Part shown: positions 21,292 to 33,100 of the stretch, in pieces
Layout: each line of letters starts with the position of its first letter
How positions within the stretch are numbered: the stretch's first letter is position 1
DNA from: Bipolaris cookei
Lineage: Eukaryota > Ascomycota > Dothideomycetes > Pleosporales > Pleosporaceae
Assembly: GCA_002286855.1 (NCBI GenBank)
Contig: NRSV01000093.1
Span: forward strand, 23,213 to 87,212
DNA: 64,000 bases
Direction: 5' to 3'
Translations under genes and position numbers: made by a program
Notes under the pieces: generated by a model
The model's input: the letters and a program-made list of their open reading frames with translations, nothing else
The model's database searches: none
Told to the model about the DNA's origin: nothing

Positions 21292-22979
21292 TCATAGCTC
21301 CACCTCCTTCACTTCCGATATTTTCTCCACATGCTCCGTATCGTTGGCTTTCTCGAGCAACTCGGAGTGGCTCTCCCCGTGAGAAAAAAGACGGTCGACA
21401 TCTTCGAGTTCTAGGCCCCTGGTCTCAGGGAAGAACAGGTAGATGATGGGCACCCAGAGAGCGTTAAGGACGGCGAAGATGATGTATGTGCGCCATCCAA
21501 TGTTGCTGATAGCATGAGGTGTGATTTGCACAATGATCTAACAATGTGTTAGTATAATTGTTTCATCGTTTAGAATATGCTCAAACTCACGTAGTTACAA
21601 ATCCAGTTCGCTGCTGTCGAAATAGCTGAACCACGCTGACGCAGGCGGAGAGGAAGGATTTCAGATCTGCTTCAAGTCAGTCTCTTGTCGCCTTGAACAT
21701 CCAGGGGCAAAACTTACGGGTACACCCAAACGGTGGCCTGGAAACCAATAGTAAACGCGCCCTGGAAGACAAACAACATGGCAGCTGCTGCAATACCCGC
21801 ACCGTGAGCCGAGGCAGTCTTAAATTGCACCTGGTAGATAAGAGCAGCCTGTACGGCCATGACGGCAGCCATGATGCTGATCATGGATAACAGAAGCGGG
21901 CGTCTGCCGATCCTGTCAATCAGGAACCAGGGAATGAAGGATGCGACGAAGAACCAGGTTTGCAGGAAACCACTCATAAGGGCGGACATGTGGGTATCGA
22001 ATCCGATGCTCTTCTCGAAGAGAGTGCCGGAGTAGTCTAAAATCGGTTAGTAGAGTAATGTGGTTTTTCTTACTACAGAACTTACAGATGATAGCGTTGA
22101 TACCACCGAGTTGCTGGAACATCTGAATGGCACAAGCAATCAAGAAACGCCTCCTTGACTTGATAGGGTCGCTTCTGAAGATATCCTTCCATCCAGCTTG
22201 TCGCGATGCCTCGTAGGCAACGGTTTCGGTAATGGTTTGGTGGAGTCTCTGAACTACAGCATCGTTTTCGTTGGTACCTTGAATGCGTGCCAAAACCGCC
22301 AAACACTCTTCTGTGCGATCATGCGACGCCAGCCATCGAGGAGTCTCGGGGATGACTGTCAAAAGGAAGAGGATGCTGAAGAGAATAACGCATTGAAGAA
22401 TGGTAGGAACCCTCCAAGCATAGCTCGAGGTGTGAGATACGAAGCCGTAGTCGATCCAGTATACGAGGAAGATACCAAAGTTCAAAGTCGAAAGTTGCGC
22501 GCAGACGTAGATACCACGGCTGGTCTTAGGACTGAACTCGGCTTGCATGACGGGTACCGTTGAGTTTATTATACCGAGTCCTACTCCAGAGACGATACGA
22601 CCAACGATGAGATGAGCTCGACCAAACGCAGTTGCTTGTAGAATGGCGCCGAGCATGCTGATTACGGCTCCGATGGCAACACTCTTGCGGCGACCAAGGT
22701 TCTCTCCGAAGAAAGCTGTGGCCATGGCTCCGACGAAGCAACCAACTGTAGCCACACATTACTATGTTTCCTGATCTACGGTATCCGTAGTTACTTACTT
22801 TCGAAAATGGCAACAATAGTTCCGATCATATCCGAAGAAGGATTGTCAAACGTATCTTTGAACGCCGGCGCACCGACCAAACCGCCCATCAATCCATTGT
22901 CATAACCAATCAACATGAACCCGAGGGAGGTAAGAAGATTGACAGTGAGCAGAAGCGCTTGGCCCTTGAGTTCAGGCAT
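21292..22979 (-). CDS. MFS sugar transporter
   Basis: A 493-residue major-facilitator sugar porter with about 12 hydrophobic segments, in the plasma membrane. Exons on the minus strand are 22979-22799, 22745-22086, 22036-21718, 21666-21591 and 21537-21292; phases agree. Sugar-porter marks are GYDNGLMGGLVGAPAF in segment 1, GENLGRRKS, PETPRWL, QQLGGINAIIYYSGTLFEKSIG, DRIGRRPLLL and PETRGLELEDVDRLF before the C-terminal tail. The start is the ATG of MPELKGQALL; an upstream in-frame TTG extension is not needed. Substrate cannot be read from sequence. It is divergent from the SMP-30-like gene across a 940-bp shared promoter, so uptake of a sugar or sugar acid handled by that enzyme is a fair guess. 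Confidence 0.95.
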
Positions 22980-23919
22980 GATGGAAGAGGTTCTCAACTG
23001 CGGTTTGTTCAATGTGTGAGTTCACATCCACCGCTGAGTGGGAAATATGCGAAAATAGTCTTCGCAAGTGCATGCATGGAGCCTTCTCATCTCATGTATA
23101 TATATATATATATAGACCTTGAAACGGTCCTTCTAAAAGCACGGGTCGCGATCGTGAGTTTGTGGGGCCCTTCCCCATGGGTACGGCAAAGTCATGCATA
23201 TCCCGCGGGTTTTGGTAGCTCTGGGGTAATGCTGGGGTCTAGCCCGCTTGTCATCGCCCTAGAGATGCTACATACGGCAAGTGTCGATTCGAGGCAGTGA
23301 TCGAATCAGTTGCTAGCAACTAGGCTAATTCGGTGGGCGAAGCGTCAAGGTCATGTATGTATACTAGACCATGCTATCCACACGCACGTGCTGGGTGTAG
23401 GAAGGTTTAGATGGAGACTGCCCACCACGTCACCCAACCACATTGGTTTCAAGGGAGTATTGTATGTATGATTCGGCCCTAGAGTAAGCCGTTTCAGCCA
23501 ACCAATGCTTGTGGACTGCTTAACCTGCCTCTATAATCTGACCGACGCAGGACCGAACCTCCGGCGTTGCTTTAGGTCCAGCGCATCACGAACCCTCAAA
23601 ACCGTAAAACCTGATTCAAACGCCGCGCCGACCGGCAAACCAAGCACTCAAACAAGCCTTCGGCAATTGAATCATCAAAAACCGCGCCAGTTCGCCGTCG
23701 CGTGATCGTATTCTGCTCGTTCAAACGCCGACTCAACGCTCGCCAACATGCCCGATCGCGTGCTATAACAAGCGCCTCTTCGAAGCTGACTGTCCGGGGT
23801 AAGCCTCAGCGCCTTTTCCGGGGGAGTTACGCTCACCGCACGCACGACCGAAACCTTATTCCACACTAATTTACCCAGATCCGTTCTAGCGCATTCTTCG
23901 AAAACCAATACCCTCAGCA
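22980..23919. promoter_or_regulatory. Divergent promoter, sugar transporter / SMP-30-like gene
   Basis: 940 bp separate the two start codons. A (TA)n run lies at 23097-23114, on the transporter side. GC-rich inverted words and a CACGTG core occur near 23380. No specific operator can be named. Confidence 0.5.
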
Positions 23920-25044
23920 ATGAGTCCCATTCCTTCGTGGTTGCGGATCTACGACGAGACTGCCAAAGACCTCTTCAGCCACGACCCAAAACTCGAAGTA
24001 CTGCTGGAAGATGACAAGTGCCCCTTTGCCCACGAAGCTGGCGTCTTCATCCCCAGTGAAAACTGCCTATTCGTAACAAGCAACCAGTACCAGCACCCCG
24101 CCACAGGCAAAACCCACATTCACGTCTCGCGCATCCAGCTGCCCGCGGACACAGCCAGCACCGACGCAAAGTACGCCGAGGTCAATGTCAAAAACGTGCA
24201 CATGGCCAATGGCGGCGTAAACTACAAAGATGGCATTTTATTCTGTTCGCAGGGTACACTAGATACACCGGGTGGCATAGCATACATGCGCTCAAAATCC
24301 GCCTTCTCAACAACTACTTACGAAGCCAAAATGCTTGTCAGCTCCTTCCATGGCCGCCCCTTTAACTCGCCAAACGACGTCGTCGTGCACTCTGATGGCT
24401 CGATTTGGTTCACTGACCCGAATTACGGGTGGGAGCAGAATATTCGACCTGCACCTAGGCTGCCGAATCAGGTGTATCGGTTTGATCCTGCTACAGGGAG
24501 TATCCGCGCTGTGGCGGATGGATTCAGTAGGCCTAATGGCATTTGTTTTAGTCCGGATGAGAGGATTGTGTATGTGACTGATACAGATTGGATTCATGGG
24601 GATGGGTCGACGGATGATGCGAGGGTGTCGCATATGTAAGTGGTTTTTCTACTTTGAATTTGCCCAGGGAAGTCATGTTGATGGTGCTTACCGGTGTCTG
24701 GGTGTTATGATGACGTTTCCTGATAAGTTACACATAGATATGCCTTTGACGTACAAACTTACTCTGGCCAACCGTTTTTGACCAACCGACGACTATTTGC
24801 CATGGCCGACACTGGAGTTCCTGACGGTATCAAGTGCGATTTGGATGGCAATGTCTACAGCGGATGTGGGGATGGACTGAATATCTGGTCTCCAGGTGGT
24901 GTATTGCTGGCAAAAATCCTGATTGATGGCGGTGTCGCCAACTTTTGTTTCGGTAAAGACGGACAAGTCTTCTTGCTGAACGAATACAAGCTGTGGAGAC
25001 TGCAACTGCACGAACGCTGCAAAGGTGCGTTATTGAGACTTTGA
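23920..25044 (+). CDS. SMP-30/gluconolactonase-like protein
   Basis: A 340-residue six-bladed beta-propeller lactonase-like protein. Exons are 23920-24635 and 24738-25044, with an intron of 102 bp. Family landmarks in order are FAHEAGVFIPSENCLFVTSNQ (the first metal-ligand region, E in HEAG), ANGGVNYKDGILFCSQG, RPFNSPNDVVVHSDGSIWFTDPNYGW (N and D ligands), FSRPNGICFSPDERIVYVTDTD, and VPDGIKCDLDGNVYSGCGDGLNIWSPGG near the C-terminus. Such enzymes hydrolyse sugar lactones with a divalent metal. No signal peptide is seen, so it is likely cytosolic. The pairing with the transporter suggests a role in sugar or aldonate catabolism, which is inference. Confidence 0.93.
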
Positions 25045-26155
25045 GCTCAGATGTTTCTCGACCGTTGTCATCTGTAACGCTTTTTTTAACGATCAGATTC
25101 TTTTTTCCAAGAGCAGGCAGGCCGTTCAGGAGTTTGGGTGTCGTGCGTACTATTTTCGCGTAATTAAAGACATGATCTGGCGGAAAGCTACTGCTGTTAG
25201 CACTGCTTTGCAAATTTTGTTAGATTCAATAGAATGATTCCAATATTTTATCGTTATGTGATCTCTTTCAGAATTGTTATAGTAAGAAGAACGATCCAAG
25301 ATGAGCGCTACGAGCACTCTTACGATTCATGTGCGATGAAGGGCTGTTGAACAGATTCGTAGCGCATACATAGAAAAAAACCTACCTAAGCGAAACCCTT
25401 TTTCAAAGTCACGCTAAGCACGATTACTGCCCGTTCTGGCATTATATGATCTCACGAACAGGGGGTTTGAGTGCGCACGAAAGCCCCGCACGTATACATG
25501 CAACGATCTCAATGTGGGGCCATAGAGAATGCCTTGTAAGATGTCATTCTCATCATTGGATTGGGCGCTGGACTCGAATACGATATTTGTCGCGCAACGC
25601 ACACCATTCCACAGGCTTCTGATGTCGTTATGAGAACTGCAAGTGAGCTCATCGTGGCGCCATCCGGCTCATCAAGTATCTGTGTGCTGTCTTGTACAGT
25701 TTTGATGTTGGAGTCATGCCGAGGACACCCGAGGTAATACTATATGATGCGTATCACGTGTCTGATGCTTTTTACAATTCTCTCCACATTATTGCTAGCA
25801 CTGCTTGTTACCTGGGCTTGCTTGTGAATGTTCCGAAACCACTGGGACTTCATGATCTGTAAACTGATCCTGAATCACTAAAGTCACGATGCATGTTGTA
25901 CTATCTAATAAATGCGTGCTTTCCGAAATTACAGTTTGCAGTAGAACTGTCTGGGGAAAACAAGGTCTTCACTACTGATGGAGAAGATCAAACTGGTCTA
26001 CAATCGCTATACTTACTTTGATCTATCCAAGGGAAAGAGACTCAGGCTTATTTTATCTGTTTCTAATCTCTAGATGCCTATCTAAAAATTCCGTCGCTTC
26101 CACAACAATACAATTCAAAACTACATTTAGCAATCTTACACTTTTACTCTATCCT
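25045..26155. other. Intergenic region
   Basis: AT-rich sequence from the SMP-30-like gene to the solo LTR. No gene, RNA or repeat supported. Confidence 0.5.
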
Positions 26156-26401
26156 TGTCCGAACCTTAATCAGGTACTGAGGTACTAGCCACGTGACTCC
26201 GGATCTACGCGGATACCTGTACACAGGGCTCAGGAGTACATCAATCTCTTTCCCTTCGAAAGGAGAATAGAGATAGCAATGAACCATAGTTACTTGCCAC
26301 CTCTATTCACCCGCACGCTGTATACACCGTGCAACTAGCTGTATTGACTTAGACATCTTGCTAACGCCAAGCGCTGGCTAGCCAATAGAGTTCATTCAAC
26401 A
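26156..26401. repeat. 246-bp solo LTR, family A, copy 2
   Basis: Same family and orientation as 8807-9051: starts TGTCCGAACC and ends CATTCAACA. The flanks are ATCCT and ATCCG, a five-base duplication with one mismatch. It is clearly diverged from copy 1 at scattered positions, so the insertions are not recent. Confidence 0.85.
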
Positions 26402-26461
26402 ATCCGCTTTTTACCTTATGATCCTCCTTCCAACACTCCTATCAAACCCTTATACAAACAT

Positions 26462-26920
26462 CTACTCTGTCTCCACAGCAACCGTCCTCTTACTATATAG
26501 ATACTCATAATCCCCCATAGCCTGCTCCACCAACCTCGCCAACTTCTCCGCCTCCTCCCTCCCAAACTCCGCGACCCACTTACCCATCTCCCCCTCTACA
26601 CTTTTCCCTTTAGCATCCAAACCCTTCACAATCCCCTTGCTCTTCGCCAGCGTAGACAAAAATCTCGCTTGCATCGGGTCCTCGACTACGCGCTCCTCCC
26701 ATGCATACACAATGGCACCGGGATCGAGGCCCGTTTCTAAGCAGAGTTTGCGCATGGAAGCTGCATCGTTCATGGCATCGTCGGAGTCAATGACACGAGG
26801 GATAATTACTGTGTTTACAGTTTGTGCAGCGTACCAGTCGTATGAAGTGCGCGAATCGCGCAGCTGAAGCATGACTTGACAGATGGGGTCGCGGGAACGA
26901 CCCGCTACTTTGACGTCCAT
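26462..26920 (-). CDS. Hypothetical protein
   Basis: A 152-residue ORF from ATG. It is hydrophilic, with a helical Glu/Lys-rich C-terminal half (WVAEFGREEAEKLARLVEQAMGDYEYLYSKR). The frame stays open upstream of the ATG, and a protein-like frame with stops lies further upstream (26977-27345), so this may be the last exon of a longer or decayed gene. No family recognised. Confidence 0.4.
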   Translation of the reverse strand: MDVKVAGRSRDPICQVMLQLRDSRTSYDWYAAQTVNTVIIPRVIDSDDAMNDAASMRKLCLETGLDPGAIVYAWEERVVEDPMQARFLSTLAKSKGIVKGLDAKGKSVEGEMGKWVAEFGREEAEKLARLVEQAMGDYEYLYSKRTVAVETE

Positions 26921-26976
26921 TGCGCGCGGACAAGCGAGTGAAACATGAGGACTGGATGTCTGATTTGGAAAATCGG

Positions 26977-27345
26977 CTAGAATTTACGCAGGAAACTGTC
27001 AGGCAGCGAAGTCAGATTCGTGTGAGACGACGTGCTGGGTGCGACATCGCGCTCGTGCACGACTAAGGGGTCGACATTGTCGTTTTTGTGTATGCGGCCT
27101 AGGAGTTTATTGGCGGCGGAGAGAAAGACTGCATGTTCTTTCATAAACACCTTTTTGCCCTATACAAGTTCAATGTCAGTTGGTATCAATTCGATAAGAA
27201 GATTGGATGCCTTATCATGCGAGCCAAGAGGGAGCACACAATCTCGAGGCTGAGATTCGTGAGAACCCATATACACTGAATCGCATGTAAACACCCCGAC
27301 CGTACATATGGCCCGAGGACTCCACCCCAATACAACTTCTCCCAC
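26977..27345 (-). pseudogene. Protein-like frame with internal stop
   Basis: One minus-strand frame reads as ordinary protein (for example SHDKASNLLIELIPTDIELV, stop, GKKVFMKEHAVFLSAANKLLGR, then HKNDNVDPLVVHERDV) and is broken by a single TAG at about 27161. The TAG could derive from CAG by one C-to-T change. It ends at a TAG before the downstream hypothetical ORF. I do not recognise the family. An unrecognised intron is possible. Confidence 0.3.
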
Positions 27346-27375
27346 TTCCTTTCCCTTCCTCTCCTTCCTATTTTC

Positions 27376-27828
27376 CTAGGAAAAAAAAATCAAGAGCAAA
27401 GAAAAAAGAAATTTTACACTCCCTATCGCCCCCTCAAACCCCGCCTCAAACAACCCAAACAACCTATCGCGATCTTCCTTCGGCCACTCCCCAACGGCCC
27501 CCTCTGCAACTGCATCAGCGCCCCAACCTCCGCTCCAAACAAATTTTAGCTCGAGTGCTGGAACCCCGGCTGCTGACCCATCATGTTCGGGAAGAGATTT
27601 GACGCCAAGCGCTGATGCGTAATATGATAAATCCCACAAACCCTTCTTGCGGGCATGGAAATATCGTTGGATACAGCGCCAGGCATAATTACTCCTCAAG
27701 ACTCCTTTGATTTCGAAGAAGAATATATTAAGCAAATTGCAGAATGAAGTTGCAACAAAAGACAGGACAGAAGAAGGACTGAGGCATGCGATATTTATAT
27801 CGCCCTCTCTTTCCCTCCACTCTATCAA
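27376..27828 (-). other. Open frame of uncertain coding status
   Basis: A 150-codon frame without an early ATG that matters. Its C-terminal half (KFVWSGGWGADAVAEGAVGEWPKEDRDRLFGLFEAGFEG) looks protein-like. It may be an upstream exon of the neighbouring minus-strand remnants. Unrecognised. Confidence 0.2.
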
Positions 27829-28648
27829 CCTTTCTCAATCCTACAATCGTCATATCTCCTCATTGCAAGCGCAAAAACTTCATCAATTTAGCTACCGCTA
27901 CTTTCCTGACCGTATCACCTCCCCTCTAGCGCATCCGCACACGCAACCCTTTTCGCTGTCCCGGGACCCGAAGACTCCGGATTCCCCCTTAGTACAATAT
28001 TATCGATGGAGCGAAAACTGGGGCTGGATATACTAGTAGGCTTAGGGATGTTTGGTTGGGGGGTTTTGTCCTGCTTAGATGCGGTACCGGAGTTGCTTGT
28101 GATTCGTCTCCGGCCAAGCTGCATGGGAATAGTGGTCCATTGAGGGAAATGATGCGGGAATGAAATATGGATTGTGCGCAAAATGGCGAGAGTGAGTGGT
28201 GCGATTGTGGCTTTGTGGCACATGCTTGAGATGGAGACATAATAGTGGGAAAGAAAGTAGATACTATGTTTGTATTGGCCTTTGGAAAAGTGGTCATACG
28301 TGTTATTCGGGCTTCTTATTTACTCCGCCAACCCACGCTTCCGAATCGCAGTAAAGAAGGGTAAAAATGACTATGGAAATCAAATTTCATGGGGGTATAC
28401 GGGTAATCCTGCATCTCCTCCTTATTTAAGAAAAAAGGGAAAATGGTAGACCTGTTACTACATACACATTCCTATGCAATGCTCTGAGTTATACTGACAC
28501 GAAATATCGCTGGCGCACTTATTCTCAAATGAAAACAGGGGCTCGAACAGCGAGGAAGAAACCTGTAATTATTTCTCGCCCCGAGTGCGAAAGAGAAAAA
28601 AAGAGAGGCTCTTCACATCAACCCCATACCCATCGAGCAACCCAAAAC
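27829..28648. other. Intergenic region
   Basis: No supportable gene. Downstream flank of the conserved fungal gene at 28.6-29.5 kb. Confidence 0.45.
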
Positions 28649-29530
28649 TCACCCCTCTTTTTCCCCTTGCGCATGCCCGTTTTCATGATTGTGTTGTACA
28701 TTAAGATGTAAAATCCGCTTCATGCCATCAACACCCTTTTCCAGATGCGGGTGTCTAGCGATAAAGCCTCCATGATTTCCAGTTGACAGAGGACCAGTAA
28801 TGACGCGCTTCTTGCCCGCAAGCGGGTCTGATGCTGCAACGCGCGGAGGCCACTCGTCTGCCTCTTTCCAGCCCTGTACTAATGCCTTTGTCATGTCTGC
28901 GAGGTTGATGGGGACAGATGGGGTGCGTGATGAGACGACGATCTTCTGGTAAATGTCGGAATATGTTTGTGGGGTGATGGAGGCGCGAATGGGGTTCTGG
29001 TCAAGGAGGCGGGGTGCAACAGGCACAAGGTCAGTTGTGTCTGGTGCTGCGCTGGTGGTGGACTGCGATTCGGACCCAACAGGAGTGGTGGCATGTTCTT
29101 CAGACGAGTAGCCTGCTGCAGATGACGGTCGATTTCTCTGGCGCTGCCGACCTGTGCCGTATTTCTTGACGCTCGCTGCACCTGTCCATACGTCCCTTCG
29201 CTCTACCCAGATACGCAAGCCTTCGTTTTCCTTCATCTCACGCTCCATCCGCTCCCTACGCCGTCTCTTGCGAGCTTCGCGGGTATGCGCAACCGCGTCA
29301 CCGATGCTCTCCGGACTATCAAACTTGTACGGCGTGGCATCTTGATCCTCGTTGTCCGAGTCCCCAGACTCGGACTCGCCATAGTATCGTTCGCGGAAAT
29401 CGACGGCATCGCGCACTTGCTCGTCAGAGGCTGACCACTCAACCGTCAGATCCGGGTAATTCCAGTCGTTGCGAATGCGCTCATCGAGGAAACGACGGGA
29501 TGCCCGGGCAGCAGAAAGATTACTTTCCAT
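28649..29530 (-). CDS. Conserved fungal protein, DUF4050/Gag1-like (tentative)
   Basis: A single exon of 293 residues. The ATG at 29530 (MESNLSAARASRRFLDERIRNDWNYPDL) is preferred over upstream in-frame starts because conserved-looking sequence begins there. Features are the N-terminal FLDERIRNDWNYPDLTVEW block, an acidic Ser/Asp stretch (ESESGDSDNEDQD), a basic helix (EARKRRRRERMEREMKE) followed by GLRIWVERRDVWTGA, and a C-terminal segment ending NHGGFIARHPHLEKGVDGMKRILHLNVQHNHE. The RNDW...WTGA pattern recalls the fungal DUF4050 (Gag1-like clamp) family from memory. A search is needed to settle this. Probably soluble; function unknown. Confidence 0.7.
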   Translation of the reverse strand: MESNLSAARASRRFLDERIRNDWNYPDLTVEWSASDEQVRDAVDFRERYYGESESGDSDNEDQDATPYKFDSPESIGDAVAHTREARKRRRRERMEREMKENEGLRIWVERRDVWTGAASVKKYGTGRQRQRNRPSSAAGYSSEEHATTPVGSESQSTTSAAPDTTDLVPVAPRLLDQNPIRASITPQTYSDIYQKIVVSSRTPSVPINLADMTKALVQGWKEADEWPPRVAASDPLAGKKRVITGPLSTGNHGGFIARHPHLEKGVDGMKRILHLNVQHNHENGHAQGEKEG

Positions 29531-30111
29531 GTTGCAGAACGAGGACAGCGACAAGGCGCAAATGTTATCAGTCTCAGCGCACAGTCGCAACAAGGCCACA
29601 ACACCGATGACGCAGGCGACGCTCAAGGGACAAGATGACTGTGTCCAACAGCCGCGGGGTAACTACTTCATGAATGGAAAATGACGAGGGAGGGAACTGA
29701 GGAGAAGAAGTACGAGAAGAAGGTGAAAGTAGAGGTGAGGGCTACTGTCACGAGGGTAAAACTGGATTGCTAGGCGCGCATGTTGGGCTGATCATTGACG
29801 TAGAGCGAAATGCAGGGTCAGGTCGGTGGTGGGGTGGGGCGGGAAGAGGGGTTGTAGCGCGCTGGCAACAGCCTTTTTTAGCTCCACATTGTGAATACAT
29901 GGAATCACTTCTAAGTTAACACCACTCAAGCTTTACGTTTTCTTGGACAAGCAGATCTTATTTTGCCAACATGAATAAACGCCTTTTCCCGCCAATCCCT
30001 GTTCGTACAAATCGCGTCCTGCGCATAAAAGCAAAGTCTCTATAGCACACAGAATCCCTCCGTGATCAATTTAACCATAACGCCATCCCACAGTCATTTC
30101 CAACAGCCAGC
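29531..30111. other. Intergenic region
   Basis: Promoter of the DUF4050-like gene and 3' flank of the calpain gene. No feature supported. Confidence 0.5.
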
Positions 30112-33100
30112 TCAACTCAAAGTCCCCTGCCGATTTAGCTCCAAACCCGCAGGTGAAGAGCCGACCTGATCGACTAATTCCCGTTCCATCGCACGAGATT
30201 TGAGCTCATCGTCTAGTCCCGTATTCTTCTTACGTAACGGACTGGTAGCATCAGCCGCGCTGTCGTCGACATCAAGCTCCTTCTCCTTCCGTCGGACAGT
30301 GGCCATGCTAATGACACTCGAATCGTCGCCATCACTCTTCTTCGCACGGTCGCCCTCACCATTTTGCACCTCAATTGTGACGTCTGTGTTGTCCTTACTA
30401 AAGACACGCAGACCAACGACGCAGACTGCGTTCCATGGATCCCGCTCGAATTCGTCCACATCTTCGATGTAAGGATAGCGCATACCATTGTACCAGACGT
30501 AGCGTGGCTTCTGCTCGCAGAAGTCATTCTCATCTTCACCATCACAGATACTAGAGTCGAGCGAACAGGGGCCGTCAATCTCAGAGTCCCATGACGAGTC
30601 GTCAGAAGTATCGTGAGGATATCCGAATCCATCTTGAGCTCTATGAGAGAACTCGCTTGTGCTAAGTCCGGGACTGACCTGAATACCAGGTCGCACACCA
30701 GGAATAGGCGCAAGTGTTGCACGCCGCGATGCAGCTGGAGAGTGTCGGGGGCTATGTGTTCGCTGTGGATAGAAATCGTCCATCATTGTAGCCGCCGGCG
30801 TAGGCAGGGGTGTAGGGACAGGCGATTCCGTCAATTGCACTTCGTTGTATCCATCGCGGCCGTTGTAGCCATCACGGCCCTGATACGCACCAGGAAGCTC
30901 TGCATTGTAGCCACCCCTGCCTTGTAGTTCACCCGGCATGTTTTGGTTGTAGCCCCCTCGTCCTTGAAGTTCGCCTGGCATGTTCTGATTATATCCCCCT
31001 CTTCCTTGGAATTCCCCAGGCATATTCTGGTTATAGCCTCCTCGCCCTTGAAAGCCCTGATTGTGGACACCAGGTGAGGCTTGCGGACTGTAATTGTAGC
31101 CGCCTCGTCCTTGAAGGGCACCGGGTAGCGCGGCATTGTATCCATCCCTGCCCTTGTTGTAGCCGCCTCGGCCGCTAAAGCTTCCGCTCGCACTGTCTGC
31201 TCGTTCACGGATCGCGCCAGTGCTAGACGCACGATGATGTCTGGTGACGACTTGATGCATGGGCTTCGAGTCTTCATCCCCAGATGTCCTGGGTTCTTCT
31301 TCGGTGTTGATACCGAGACCGCGAAGAGCTCGCAGTCTCCTTTCGACTTCTTGTATGTCGCCGGAACGATTCACTCGATGTGTCTGCTTGGCGGACTTCT
31401 TCTGGTCACGGAGCGCCTCTCGCTTGCGCATTCTCTTGTGACGTTCGTGTGTTCGTTTCATCTCAGCCTTCTTGCGCTCAATACGCTCTTCTTTGTCACG
31501 CGCCAGCTTCTCCTTCTCCTGCTCTCTGAACTGACCTTTGGCATGAGCAAGATCATATGACAGTCCAATGGATAGAAGTTTCTCACGACGCTTGGTGCAG
31601 GTCGTTCTAATGACCTCGTCCGGTGTTGGATTCTCTAGAATCCTCGTAGCCTTGATCTTCAGCAAGACGGTGTAGTTGCCAGCTTCGAGCTCGAGTTCTG
31701 TCGAGACTGAGCGCTTCATGTAGTACGTCCCGTTGCTGCGGACTATGTATTCCTCTTCGTCATCTTTGTGAAGGCGGAACTGCAGGTGAAACTCATACTG
31801 CCCCTCAAGACCCTGGTAATAGCGATCATCTAGTTGACTCAGTACAATCACCACCGGGCCGCCCTTGGCAAGATGTATCTTGAACTTGGTGTCCAGGTAG
31901 TCGACGCTCCAAGGGACGTTCACACTGGTCCATTGCTGCGAAACCGTCCATTCTGGACCAAAGAGTCGTGTACGGTCAAAGTGTTGGTAGGTGCGAAGTA
32001 GGTCCTTGTACGATATCCAGAAGACGCCATCATCACCAAATTTGTGGTTTAGTTTCTGCATCCACTCAGGGGTCCATTCTTCAGACCCATCGCTCCAAGG
32101 CCCAGTCCATTCTGTCCGACCCCAGGGGTTGCGCAGCTTCAACAAGCGCTGGCCGTCGATTTCGCGAGCTTCCATGACGGAGTATGCATGCTTCTCTTGA
32201 ATGCCTTTGCGTGAGCCATAGATGCCGCCCATCTGGCCGCATCCAAAAAGAAAGGTCTTGTTGACGTTCATAAGCTCTTCTCGCCAGAATTGATCCTTGT
32301 CGAGGATATCAGTGGCGAATATCTCCGAAGTCACACCTCCAGTGAGGTCTTCGATACCCTCACCTACAAATCCCCCATCTATGGCACTGTAGTCTCCGTG
32401 AGCTTTGGCAAAAGCTTTCTCAAGTAGTGGGAGCCATGTTTCGTTGGGATCGCTGCACTGTGCAAAGTAAAGAGCCCTGGAACCAGTTTGCATGACAGTG
32501 CGGTATTCCTCCTCGGGACTCTTGCGGTTTTGCAGCTCTAGCCAATGATGACGCTCGAGCTTTGCTTCGTCAAAATCTTCTTTGATGAGATACAACTTGT
32601 CATCGATGACTTCGGAAATCCACTCGCCGTCTGGATGCCGTTAGCTCATATGCAGACATCCGATCATGCTGGTGATTTACCTCGGTGGAAGACAAAGCCA
32701 TACACGCCGACCTTTTCATCGCGAGCGACGCACACTCTTTGAATCAACCCCTCCTTGTTCGATATGGTAGCCAACGCCGACATGAACCAGCAGTCGCCAT
32801 CATTGCCCTGACGCACGTCATTTGCCGTTGCGCCCTCGATAAAGAACTGTGGGTTATCAAAGATATCCTACTGCAATCAGCGACGGATTTTACACATACA
32901 CAGCCTAAAAACAAACCTCTACTCTTTTCACCGACTGAGGATAGAAGGTGGCCGTTTCTTCGTTTAATCCGGTCAAACAGTCGGCTGGTATATCAGGAAA
33001 AGCTTGTGACCGTTTAAAGTCTGCCTCAATATCGAAATGTGGATCTCGGTACTTCTGGTTCAGTCTGCGGCATTCTTTGACAATCTTTGCAACCTTCCTG

